Made by a program: the position numbers and the translations under genes
Shown here: in pieces, positions 25,614-33,521 of the stretch
Layout: each line of letters begins with the position of its first letter
Numbering within the stretch: position 1 is the first letter of the stretch
Notes under the pieces: model-generated
The model's database searches: none
Seen by the model: the letters and a program-made list of their open reading frames with translations, nothing else
Told to the model about the DNA's origin: nothing
NCBI RefSeq assembly: GCF_003719335.1
Contig: NZ_RIAS01000007.1
Coordinates: 248,001 to 312,000 of the forward strand
Length of the DNA stretch: 64,000 nt
Source: Paenibacillus amylolyticus
GTDB lineage: Bacteria; Bacillota; Bacilli; Paenibacillales; Paenibacillaceae
Reading direction: 5' to 3'

Positions 25614-26642
25614 ATGCTGCAAGTGAAATACGACCGTGAACAAATTTTAAACGTCATTCAAAATGTAACGAGAAAAACACTGGATATGGATTTAACGTGG
25701 GATTGGCCCTGCGGCGTAGCTTATTACGGAGTATCGAGAGCTTACCAAACGACAGGTGATTCGGAGATTTTGGACAAACTTGTGAAGTGGGCGGATGAAT
25801 ATATAGAACTTGGATTGCCGAGCTGGACGGTGAATACATGTGCGATGGGGCATGTGCTAATCACGTTATACGAAGAGACGGGCGATCAGAAATATTGGGA
25901 TATCGTGATGAGCAAAGTGGATTATTTGCAGAATCATGCGCTTCGCTTCGGTGATCGGGTGTTACAGCATACGGTATCAACAGCGAATGATTTTCCCGAA
26001 CAAGCCTGGGCAGATACACTGTTTATGGCGGCTTTTTTCCTGCTCCGAGTGGGCAGTAAGCTGAAGGATGAAGCGATGATCCAGGATGCGCTGAATCAGT
26101 ATTACTGGCATATCAAATACCTGCAAGATCCGAGCACCGGTCTGTGGTATCACGGTTATAACAACGTAAACAAGGATCATATGTCAGGCTTTTATTGGGG
26201 AAGGGCAAATGCGTGGGGGGCTTACACTATGTCACAGGTGAAACCACAGCTCAAAGAGTGGTACTTGTATCCGCAATGTATGGACGTTGAATGTTCTTTG
26301 CGCGATCAACTTGCGGCTCTCAAGCTTCTGCAGACGGAAGATGGCTTATGGCGTACCGTGCTGGATGATGCGGAATCTTATGAGGAAGTTTCCGCGTCGT
26401 GCGGCATTGCCGCAGCGATGATCAATAACGGCAACCCGCTGCATACGAAATATGTGCAGAAGGCGCTGCAAGGCGTTATGAGCCATATCAGTGAAGACGG
26501 GCGTGTGTTAGGCGTATCCGGCGGAACGGCTGTGATGAAGGATCGCGAAGGATACCGTAACATTCCGAAAGACTGGATTCAAGGCTGGGGTCAGGGACTG
26601 GCACTGGCATTTCTGTCGGATATGCTGCGACAAGGAGAGTGA
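25614..26642 (+). CDS. GH105 unsaturated rhamnogalacturonyl hydrolase (YteR/YesR-like)
   Basis: 342 aa, no signal peptide, so cytoplasmic. It is an (alpha/alpha)6-barrel enzyme of the GH88/GH105 group: LTWDWPCGVAYYGVSRAYQ, then NTCAMGHVLITLYEETGD, EQAWADTLFMAAFFLLRVG with the catalytic Asp, GLWYHGYN and FYWGRANAWGAYTMSQV. Family members remove the unsaturated galacturonyl residue left by pectate or rhamnogalacturonan lyases by hydrating its double bond. Start ATG 25614 has GAGAGGGG 7 nt upstream. It is followed almost directly by the GH112 gene (3-nt gap), forming an operon divergent from an AraC regulator. Family is sure; the exact substrate (rhamnogalacturonan I fragments) is inferred. Confidence 0.9.
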   Translation: MLQVKYDREQILNVIQNVTRKTLDMDLTWDWPCGVAYYGVSRAYQTTGDSEILDKLVKWADEYIELGLPSWTVNTCAMGHVLITLYEETGDQKYWDIVMSKVDYLQNHALRFGDRVLQHTVSTANDFPEQAWADTLFMAAFFLLRVGSKLKDEAMIQDALNQYYWHIKYLQDPSTGLWYHGYNNVNKDHMSGFYWGRANAWGAYTMSQVKPQLKEWYLYPQCMDVECSLRDQLAALKLLQTEDGLWRTVLDDAESYEEVSASCGIAAAMINNGNPLHTKYVQKALQGVMSHISEDGRVLGVSGGTAVMKDREGYRNIPKDWIQGWGQGLALAFLSDMLRQGE

Positions 26643-26644
26643 AT

Positions 26645-28822
26645 ATGTTGCCGAGATCAACCAAAGGCGCTTTCACGTTACCAGGAGAATCCGGTTATGA
26701 AGCGTTGACGCTGGAGCTGGCAGAGCGGTGGGGAGCTGATATCATAAGGGACAGTGACGGAACAAAGTTGTCGGGTGAGATCATTCAGGCCGGATACGGC
26801 ATTTATTCGACGATCTGTATCATCCGGGATCATAATGAGTGGGCATCAAGGAACCAGGATAAGCTCCAGCAATGTTTTCTTATTACCCATCCCAAGGTAG
26901 CCGTGCAGGATTATATCTCCATCTATCTGATGGAGGACTTTTTTGCCGAACAATTCAAGGTGAACGATTCGAAAGAAGCGTTGAAGTATTGGCAGGTGTA
27001 CGACCGGACAACCGGACAGGAAGTACCGAGAACGCAGTGGAACTACGAAAGGGAATCCGGGAACGTAGTCATTACCGGCATTACAGCTTGGCACAAATAC
27101 ACGGTAAGTTTCATGGTTTATCGCATCTGGGAAGAAATCTCTATGTATAATCACACAACGAACAACTGGGACAAGGAACACCTGATGCAGATCGACCCCA
27201 TGTATACGGACACACAAACGTATCTATTGGATTGGATGGAAAAATGGTGCCTTGCTCACCCCGAAACAACGGTTGTTCGATTCACGTCGCTCTTCTATAA
27301 TTTTGCCTGGATTTGGGGCAGTGATGAGCGTAACCGCCATCTGTTCTCGGACTGGGGTTCCTACGATTTCACGGTCAGTTCAAGAGGACTCGATTTATTT
27401 GCTGAAAAATATGGCTATGCACTCACCGCAGAGGATTTTGTGAATGGCGGAAAGTACCAGGCCAGCCATATGCCTGCGGGGCAGCGAAAGCTGGACTGGA
27501 TGGCATTTATCAATGATTTTGTCATTGATTTTGGCAGAAAATTGATTGATATCGTGCATCGCCATGGCAAGCTGGCTTATGTTTTTTATGATGACAGCTG
27601 GGTGGGCATGGAGCCGTACAACGACCGCTTTGAAGAGTTTGGCTTCGATGGCATGATCAAATGTGTGTTCTCCGGGTATGAGTCCAGAATGTGTTCAGGC
27701 GTCAAGGCTGAAACACATGAAATTCGCCTGCATCCCTATCTGTTCCCCGTTGGGTTAGGGGGATTGCCTACCTTCAAGGAGGGAGGCAACCCAACGCTCG
27801 ATGCCAAAAACTACTGGATCAACATTCGGCGCGCACTGCTGCGTGAGAAGATTGACCGCATCGGACTGGGTGGATATCTGCACCTAGTGGAGCCTTATCC
27901 TGATTTTGTAGAGTATATCGAGAAGGTCGCAGATGAGTTCAGGGAGATCAAAGCATTGCACCAGGCAGGCAAACCTGCGCAACTTCAGACGCGTGTAGCT
28001 GTTCTACATAGCTGGGGCCGATTGAGATCATGGACGTTGTCGGGACATTTTCATGAGACTTACATGCATGACTTGATCCATGTGAATGAAGCGTTAGCCG
28101 GGTTGCCGGTTGATGTACGCTTTATCGATTTTGAAGATATTCGTCAAGGCGTGCTGTACGAGGTGGATGTTGTCATTAATGCTGGAAGAGCCGGTTCGGC
28201 ATGGAGCGGTGGCGAGCATTGGCATGACACGACATGTGTAGATCAGCTCACCCGTTGGGTGCACGACGGAGGCACATTCATTGGCATCAACCAGCCGTCG
28301 GCGGTGGAAGGTTATGATACCTTTTTCCGAATGGCTCATGTGCTTGGGGTGGATGAGGACACTGGTGCGCGTGTAGTACATGGAAAATGGGCCTATGATG
28401 TGCAGGATCGGCATGAGCTTATGCCAGAAGGTGCGACAGTGAAAGGCAAGCCGCAACGTTATCTGACCGATGGAACGGCCGAGGTGGTGCTGGAAACGGA
28501 AGGGAACATTGCGCTGTCTGTACATGCTTTTGGCAAAGGAAAAGGAATCTATCTGTCTTCGTTTGAGTTTAATTGGGCGAATGCCAGACTGTTGCTGAAT
28601 GTGATTCGCTTCGCCGGTAATGAACAACACAACGCCAAGTATATTACGGATAATGTGTATACGGAGTGTGCGTATTATCCCGAGAGCGGCAAGCTGGTTG
28701 TGATCAACAACAGTGATCAGGCGCAGACGACGACGATTGACACGGAGCATGGGATGCAGAGGTTGGATATCGCTCCATTTGATACCATCATCACCCGAAT
28801 TGGGGCGCAGGCATCGGTGTAA
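26645..28822 (+). CDS. GH112 galactosyl-disaccharide phosphorylase (beta-1,3-Gal-HexNAc or beta-1,4-Gal-Rha type)
   Basis: 725 aa, cytoplasmic. The whole protein reads as the GH112 family (LNBP): TTVVRFTSLFYNFAWIWG, then LFSDWGSYDFTVSSRGLDLF, KLAYVFYDDSWVGMEPYND with the likely catalytic Asp, GFDGMIKCVFSGYESRMCSG, and the Rossmann-like VVINAGRAGSAWSGGEHW. These inverting enzymes cleave a beta-galactoside with phosphate, giving galactose-1-phosphate and the second sugar. Known specificities are galacto-N-biose/lacto-N-biose and galactosyl-beta-1,4-rhamnose. The GH105 partner makes the rhamnose-containing pectic fragment more likely, but this is inference. AAGGAG at 26632-26637 fits ATG 26645; GTG 26639 is too close. 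The hairpin at 28884-28933 ends the operon. Confidence 0.9.
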   Translation: MLPRSTKGAFTLPGESGYEALTLELAERWGADIIRDSDGTKLSGEIIQAGYGIYSTICIIRDHNEWASRNQDKLQQCFLITHPKVAVQDYISIYLMEDFFAEQFKVNDSKEALKYWQVYDRTTGQEVPRTQWNYERESGNVVITGITAWHKYTVSFMVYRIWEEISMYNHTTNNWDKEHLMQIDPMYTDTQTYLLDWMEKWCLAHPETTVVRFTSLFYNFAWIWGSDERNRHLFSDWGSYDFTVSSRGLDLFAEKYGYALTAEDFVNGGKYQASHMPAGQRKLDWMAFINDFVIDFGRKLIDIVHRHGKLAYVFYDDSWVGMEPYNDRFEEFGFDGMIKCVFSGYESRMCSGVKAETHEIRLHPYLFPVGLGGLPTFKEGGNPTLDAKNYWINIRRALLREKIDRIGLGGYLHLVEPYPDFVEYIEKVADEFREIKALHQAGKPAQLQTRVAVLHSWGRLRSWTLSGHFHETYMHDLIHVNEALAGLPVDVRFIDFEDIRQGVLYEVDVVINAGRAGSAWSGGEHWHDTTCVDQLTRWVHDGGTFIGINQPSAVEGYDTFFRMAHVLGVDEDTGARVVHGKWAYDVQDRHELMPEGATVKGKPQRYLTDGTAEVVLETEGNIALSVHAFGKGKGIYLSSFEFNWANARLLLNVIRFAGNEQHNAKYITDNVYTECAYYPESGKLVVINNSDQAQTTTIDTEHGMQRLDIAPFDTIITRIGAQASV

Positions 28823-28832
28823 CATAAATATG

Positions 28833-28862
28833 GAAGGTTGTCCTGTCATCGAATCGACCGTG
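28833..28862 (+). repeat. 30-bp direct repeat, copy 1 of 2
   Basis: Begins GAAGGTTGTCCTGTCATCGA and agrees at 25 of 30 positions with 29096-29125. Lies just after the GH112 stop codon. Confidence 0.7.
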
Positions 28863-28883
28863 AAAATGATTAGTTTTGACACC

Positions 28884-28933
28884 AAAAAAGCTCAAGGTCT
28901 GTAGCACATACGCTATAAGCCTTTGGGCTTTTT
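28884..28933 (+). terminator. Terminator after GH112 gene
   Basis: AAAAAGCTCAAGG (28885-28897) pairs imperfectly with CCTTTGGGCTTTTT (28920-28933), ending in a T run. Confidence 0.65.
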
Positions 28934-29095
28934 GTGGCGCCAGCAAATTTATAATGAATGCCATACGTTACATGTATGGACATACGGCCTGATGTGCTAG
29001 ACTGATAAAAAGTATTTCAAAACTTGAAGCTAGGTATAGCGCGAGTTGCTTTATTTACTATGAGACTAAACGATTCATTTACACGTCAGCGATTA

Positions 29096-29125
29096 GAAGG
29101 TTGTTCTGTCATCGGAGTGTCCGTG
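29096..29125 (+). repeat. 30-bp direct repeat, copy 2 of 2
   Basis: Begins GAAGGTTGTTCTGTCATCGG; second copy, 263 bp downstream of the first, about 30 bp upstream of the next gene's start. The 335-bp gap 28823-29157 between the two genes otherwise holds the terminator and a small palindrome (CCATAC...GTATGG, 28964-28982). Confidence 0.7.
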
Positions 29126-29157
29126 TAAACTTAATCCTTATAAAAGGAGCTACCCAT

Positions 29158-29865
29158 ATGAATGTAACCGAGGTTATGCAAGAGCTTGAGGCTCTGGGCA
29201 AGGAACGCACGAAAAAGATCTATCTGTCCAACGGTGCGCGTGAACCCTTGTTTGGTGTTGCTACAGGGGCCATGAAACCCATGGCGAAGCAGATTAAGAA
29301 AAATCAGCCGCTCGCAGAGCAGTTGTATGCAACAGGCAACTATGATGCAATGTATTTTGCAGGCGTGATTGCAGACCCGAAAGCGATGACCCACGCCGAT
29401 TTTGATCGCTGGATGGATGCAGCGTATTTCTACATGGTGTCCGATTATATCGTTGCTGTAACTTTAGCGGAGACGGATATTGCCCAAGAGGTTGCGGACA
29501 CCTGGATTGCGAGCGGAGAAGAACTGAAAATGTCCGGCGGATGGAGTTGTTACTGCTGGCTTTTGGGCAGTCGCAAGGATACCGAGTTTGAGGAAGGTAA
29601 ACTTAGACAAATGCTTGAACTGGTAGAACAAACGATTCACAGCGCGCCTGAACGTGCAAAAATAGCCATGAACCTATTTATCTATACGGTCGCCATATCT
29701 TACGTTCCGTTGCATGAGCTAGCGGTGGAAACGGCCAAAAGGGTTGGCCCACTTGAAGTGGGTCTGGACAAGCCGAAAAGCAAGCAGATCAGTGCTTCCG
29801 ACAATATTCAAAAGGCGCTGGACCGCAATCAGCTAGGTTTCAAACGCAAATATGTAAGATGTTAG
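29158..29865 (+). CDS. DNA alkylation repair protein (AlkD-like HEAT-repeat family)
   Basis: 235 aa. The helical pattern (VTEVMQELEALGKERTKKIY, then QIKKNQPLAEQLYATGNYDA, WMDAAYFYMVSDYIVAVTLA and MSGGWSCYCWLLGSRKD) matches the COG4912 DNA alkylation repair family, whose AlkC/AlkD members are HEAT-repeat glycosylases for alkylated bases. I cannot place a catalytic residue with confidence, and this subgroup could be a non-enzymatic relative. The frame opens earlier (29101), but AAAGGAG at 29143-29149 fits ATG 29158. Monocistronic, between the sugar operons; no functional link to them is visible. Confidence 0.82.
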   Translation: MNVTEVMQELEALGKERTKKIYLSNGAREPLFGVATGAMKPMAKQIKKNQPLAEQLYATGNYDAMYFAGVIADPKAMTHADFDRWMDAAYFYMVSDYIVAVTLAETDIAQEVADTWIASGEELKMSGGWSCYCWLLGSRKDTEFEEGKLRQMLELVEQTIHSAPERAKIAMNLFIYTVAISYVPLHELAVETAKRVGPLEVGLDKPKSKQISASDNIQKALDRNQLGFKRKYVRC

Positions 29866-29947
29866 TGCGAAACGTGTATTCCATTATCACCAAGGCTCGT
29901 TATAATGGTGGTAATGGATGACACGGGTGGGGGAGACAACAACGGAC

Positions 29948-31750
29948 ATGAAACGCAAGTTGAAGTGTAAGCGTATTCAGTTGCTGGATGATTGGAGTCT
30001 TAGAACGAAGTTATACATAATGTTTATTTTTTGTGTGCTGGTACCTGTAGTGGCGACCAATGCCGTATTTTATCAAAGCATCAAAGGACAGATTGAAGCC
30101 AAAGAACAGAGCCGGATCAACGAAATGCAGCAGCGGATTCGCTTTAATCTGCGGAACAGTCTGGATAACAGCCTGTACGTGTCCAATTTTTTATACACGG
30201 ATGCTACGCTGAATCGGTTTATGGAGTCCAAATACAACAATCAGGAAGATTATTATTTTGCATATTATGATATGCTGAGCGGCAACAATCTGGTTCGCTA
30301 TTATTACAGTTACCAGCAAGTGAATCAGGTGACGTTTTATGTAGATAACGATACGTTTGTGAATGGCGGCAACTTTATCAAGCTAAATGATGACATAAGG
30401 AAAAGCGAATGGTATCAGGCGCTGATGAACACAGATGACCAGATGATGATTTATTCCTATTTTGACAAGCAGCAGGCTGAGATGTCGCAAAACCAAGGCG
30501 GTCGTAAGGTTAGCATTATACGCAAACTCAATTATTTCGGGAAACAACAGGTGGAGAAAGTATTGAAGGTAGATCTCGACTACGCCTTCATTAACAAATC
30601 ATTCAAAAATGAAGGAGCGGGCGGAAAAATATATATCGTTTCGAATGACCGGATTATTTTCTCCAATGATGCACAGATGAATCAGGCTAGGAAGCCGTTC
30701 CATCTCATGTCCGCCATGGCGAAGGATGAGGGGCAATCCACGGAACTGATTCCTGTCGTATCGGAAAAATGGCAGATTATTGTGCGTGGAGAGAAGCTGG
30801 ATTTTCTGACGGAGATCGTGGATTCCAGATTCAATCTGCTACTGCTGATTATTGTTAATCTGCTCGTACCTACACTGCTCATCTGGCTCATCTCCAGATC
30901 GCTTGTTCACAGGGTAGGGAGAATTGCAACGCATCTGGATCAAGTTAAACAGGAAAAATTCGAAGTAATTGCAGAACCCGCGGGCAAGGATGAGATCGGC
31001 AGCCTAACCCATAGTTACAACATGATGGTCATCAAAATCAGGAATCTGATCGAGATTGTATTTAAAGGGCAGGTCGAACGGCAAGCACTTGAGCTTTCGA
31101 AAAAACAAGCTGAATTAAAGGCACTGCAGAGCCAGGTCAATCCACACTTTATGTTTAACACCCTTGAAACGATCCGCATGCGCAGTCTGATTAAGGATGA
31201 GCATGAGACCTCTGATATCATTCAGAAGCTGGCGTTGCTGCTCCGGCAAACGATCAATTGGGGCAATGATCTCGTTACCATTCAAGATGAGATTCGTTTT
31301 GTCGAGAGTTATCTGGTGATCCAGCAATATCGGTTTGGCGAGAAGTTACAATTCGTTATTGACGTCGCCGATGCTGACATTTTGGAGATGAAAATTCCGA
31401 AGCTGACCGTGTTAACGTTTGTCGAGAATGCTTGTATCCATGGTATTGAAGGTGGCTTGAATGATGGCGTCGTGGAAGTCAGATTCCAGAAGTATAACGA
31501 TCAACTGCATATGATGATCCAAGATACCGGAGTTGGCATGGAGAAGGACAAGCTGGAACTCATTCGAACGATGTTGCTTGATCCGAGTCTGGAACGGCTT
31601 AGTGAACTGAGCAGCATTGGAGTGATGAATGCATACATTCGGCTTCGGATGTATTTCGATGAACGTGTGCAAGTGAACATTGACAGTGAAAGGTACAAGG
31701 GGACTACGATTCGTATACAAATTCCGCTTGTACAAGCATCTCAGGGATAA
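29948..31750 (+). CDS. YesM-type sensor histidine kinase
   Basis: About 600 aa. TM1 (LYIMFIFCVLVPVVATNAVF), an extracytoplasmic sensor region of about 250 residues, TM2 (LLLLIIVNLLVPTLLIWLI), HAMP (to about 375), His_kinase domain with the phospho-His in SQVNPHFMFNTLETIRM, and a HATPase (FVENACIHGIEGG, then IQDTGVGME). This is the LytS/YesM class that senses extracellular sugars or importer state. ATG 29918 lies within about 12 bp of a TATAAT (29901-29906); GGGGGAG before ATG 29948 makes the latter the better start. It is followed after 11 bp by its AraC-type response regulator, and then by the sugar importer that the pair probably controls. Confidence 0.92.
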   Translation: MKRKLKCKRIQLLDDWSLRTKLYIMFIFCVLVPVVATNAVFYQSIKGQIEAKEQSRINEMQQRIRFNLRNSLDNSLYVSNFLYTDATLNRFMESKYNNQEDYYFAYYDMLSGNNLVRYYYSYQQVNQVTFYVDNDTFVNGGNFIKLNDDIRKSEWYQALMNTDDQMMIYSYFDKQQAEMSQNQGGRKVSIIRKLNYFGKQQVEKVLKVDLDYAFINKSFKNEGAGGKIYIVSNDRIIFSNDAQMNQARKPFHLMSAMAKDEGQSTELIPVVSEKWQIIVRGEKLDFLTEIVDSRFNLLLLIIVNLLVPTLLIWLISRSLVHRVGRIATHLDQVKQEKFEVIAEPAGKDEIGSLTHSYNMMVIKIRNLIEIVFKGQVERQALELSKKQAELKALQSQVNPHFMFNTLETIRMRSLIKDEHETSDIIQKLALLLRQTINWGNDLVTIQDEIRFVESYLVIQQYRFGEKLQFVIDVADADILEMKIPKLTVLTFVENACIHGIEGGLNDGVVEVRFQKYNDQLHMMIQDTGVGMEKDKLELIRTMLLDPSLERLSELSSIGVMNAYIRLRMYFDERVQVNIDSERYKGTTIRIQIPLVQASQG

Positions 31751-31761
31751 GGAGCGAGGAT

Positions 31762-33366
31762 ATGATCAACGTGCTGATTGTGGACGATGAGCCATTTATT
31801 CGCCAAGGACTGCTTTTGCTGATTGATTGGAACTCGCTTGGGTTTCAAGTTTGTGGTCAGGCTTCTAATGGAGTACAGGCACTCGAATGTATCCGAACAA
31901 TGCGGCCTGACCTCGTCATATCTGATATTAAAATGCCGGAAATGGATGGCATGCAGCTTGCCAAAATCATCTATGAACAATACGGCGGCGAGATGAAGAT
32001 GGTGTTACTTAGCGGGTTCTATGAGTTTGAGTACGCTAAACAAGCGATCAAATATCATGTGAACGATTATATACTTAAACCGATTGTGAAGGATGAGCTG
32101 TTGCAAGTGCTGGAGGCCTTCCGCAAGGCTTTCATGGAAAGAACGGAAGAAAAGCGGCATCAGGAAAAACAGGAACAGATCGTTATGGCTCAACAGGTGC
32201 AATCAATTTTGCTTGGAACGGCAGATGAGGATACGCTCTCCAGTGTCCAAGTCTCATATGGGGATGTAGCGACGAAGTTGCGATGCTTGATGATTGAAAC
32301 GGAATCGGAGAGACAACAGCAGCAAACCGATGGGAGTCTGCTCGTGGAAGCCCATATAAACCAGAATCATGCAGGATATGTCCTGAAATCTTTTACAGGT
32401 GAGAAAAATCGAGTGCTGCATGTTGTAACCGACATGTTGCTTAAGCGTGAGGCATTATCGCTTGAACAATACGTGACGAGGCTGTATACAGAGCTAAGTC
32501 AGATACAGAGTGCAGCTATAGCCATCTATGTCGGCAAGGAAGTGGACCGGCTGGAGGAACTGCATGAGTCTTATTATTCTTGCGGTAAGATTAAAAATTT
32601 ACGTTTCTTTAGTGCGTACGGGCCGATTTATTATTTTGAACATATGGACACAAGTGTATTCACCAATCAACCAGCCGGACGGGAAAAACAGCTCTTTGAC
32701 GGACTGATTCAAGCGATCGAGGAGCAACAGATTGAAGATATACGCGGTCATGCGCAGGCCATTTTTCAATTTTTTCTGGAGCAGCGCATCGAGCCGGGCA
32801 TTGTGGGCATTCATCTTCATTATTTGGCGTACACGTTGCTTGGATTGGTGAACAGGGACGATACGGATCTGAATTCAGATGAGGAATGGATGCAGTCCAC
32901 ATTTTTGCAGACGAACTATGCCATGCTGTCCATGGAAGAGAATATCGAGAATCTGTGTGACTTTTCGTACACCTGTGCAGAGAAGCTGAAAGAGCGGCAG
33001 AAGCGGAATGCAATGGGGGTACTGGCGCGAGTCGAGTCTTATATTCATGAGCATTATATGGAAAATATCAGCCTGAAGCTGCTCGGAGAGCATTTTTTCA
33101 TGAACAGCGCATATCTGGGACAGATTTTCAAAAAGCATTATGGCGTGAGTTTCAGTGATTACCTGAATCAGATTCGTATTGACGAGGCCATTCGATTGTT
33201 GCGCAGAACGGATTATAGAGTCTATGAGATCGCAGCGAAGGTAGGGTATCGGGACTCTGATTATTTCATTAACCGGTTTGAGAAAATCATGGGAGAGACG
33301 CCTGCCCAGTATCGAAAAAGGGCACAAACGATGCATAACTCGGATTCATCATCCTGCACGCCTTGA
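31762..33366 (+). CDS. YesN-type response regulator with AraC DNA-binding domain
   Basis: 534 aa. Receiver at residues 1-120 (NVLIVDDEPFIRQGLLLL; Asp in PDLVISDIKMPEMDGMQ; Lys in DYILKPIV), a long central region of unknown fold (about 130-425), and a C-terminal AraC double helix-turn-helix (ISLKLLGEHFFMNSAYLGQI and YRVYEIAAKVGYRDSDYFIN). It is the partner of the YesM-type kinase 11 bp upstream and, by position, the activator of the importer genes starting at 33.5 kb. The gene ends within a terminator hairpin. Confidence 0.93.
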   Translation: MINVLIVDDEPFIRQGLLLLIDWNSLGFQVCGQASNGVQALECIRTMRPDLVISDIKMPEMDGMQLAKIIYEQYGGEMKMVLLSGFYEFEYAKQAIKYHVNDYILKPIVKDELLQVLEAFRKAFMERTEEKRHQEKQEQIVMAQQVQSILLGTADEDTLSSVQVSYGDVATKLRCLMIETESERQQQQTDGSLLVEAHINQNHAGYVLKSFTGEKNRVLHVVTDMLLKREALSLEQYVTRLYTELSQIQSAAIAIYVGKEVDRLEELHESYYSCGKIKNLRFFSAYGPIYYFEHMDTSVFTNQPAGREKQLFDGLIQAIEEQQIEDIRGHAQAIFQFFLEQRIEPGIVGIHLHYLAYTLLGLVNRDDTDLNSDEEWMQSTFLQTNYAMLSMEENIENLCDFSYTCAEKLKERQKRNAMGVLARVESYIHEHYMENISLKLLGEHFFMNSAYLGQIFKKHYGVSFSDYLNQIRIDEAIRLLRRTDYRVYEIAAKVGYRDSDYFINRFEKIMGETPAQYRKRAQTMHNSDSSSCTP

Positions 33367-33384
33367 GGGGGAGCAGGATTTTTT
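33351..33384 (+). terminator. Terminator overlapping the end of the response-regulator gene
   Basis: ATCCTGC (33351-33357) pairs with GCAGGAT (33373-33379) and is followed by TTTTT. The left arm is inside the last codons of the YesN-type gene; the short stem suggests partial termination before the importer operon. Confidence 0.75.
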
Positions 33385-33467
33385 GTATATCTGGAATTAT
33401 TGGGATGAGGCCTATAATTTGTCCCGTTGAGCAGTACAGGTAACAATGATAATTTTAAATCAGCCTT

Positions 33468-33483
33468 TGGAAAGCGCTTTCTA
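33468..33483. promoter_or_regulatory. cre-like site upstream of the sugar importer
   Basis: TGGAAAGCGCTTTCTA contains the perfect palindrome GAAAGCGCTTTC and closely fits the CcpA cre consensus. It lies about 40 bp upstream of the solute-binding-protein start, where bound CcpA would repress the operon. I could not assign a convincing -35/-10 next to it. Confidence 0.75.
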
Positions 33484-33521
33484 AAGAGCGTCTCTCAACA
33501 TACTTTGCTGGAGGGGTCATG

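Noticed and set aside
28094..28885. 263-codon minus-strand frame across the GH112 3' end
   Set aside because: Antisense to a clear GH112 gene; Arg/His-rich shadow composition.
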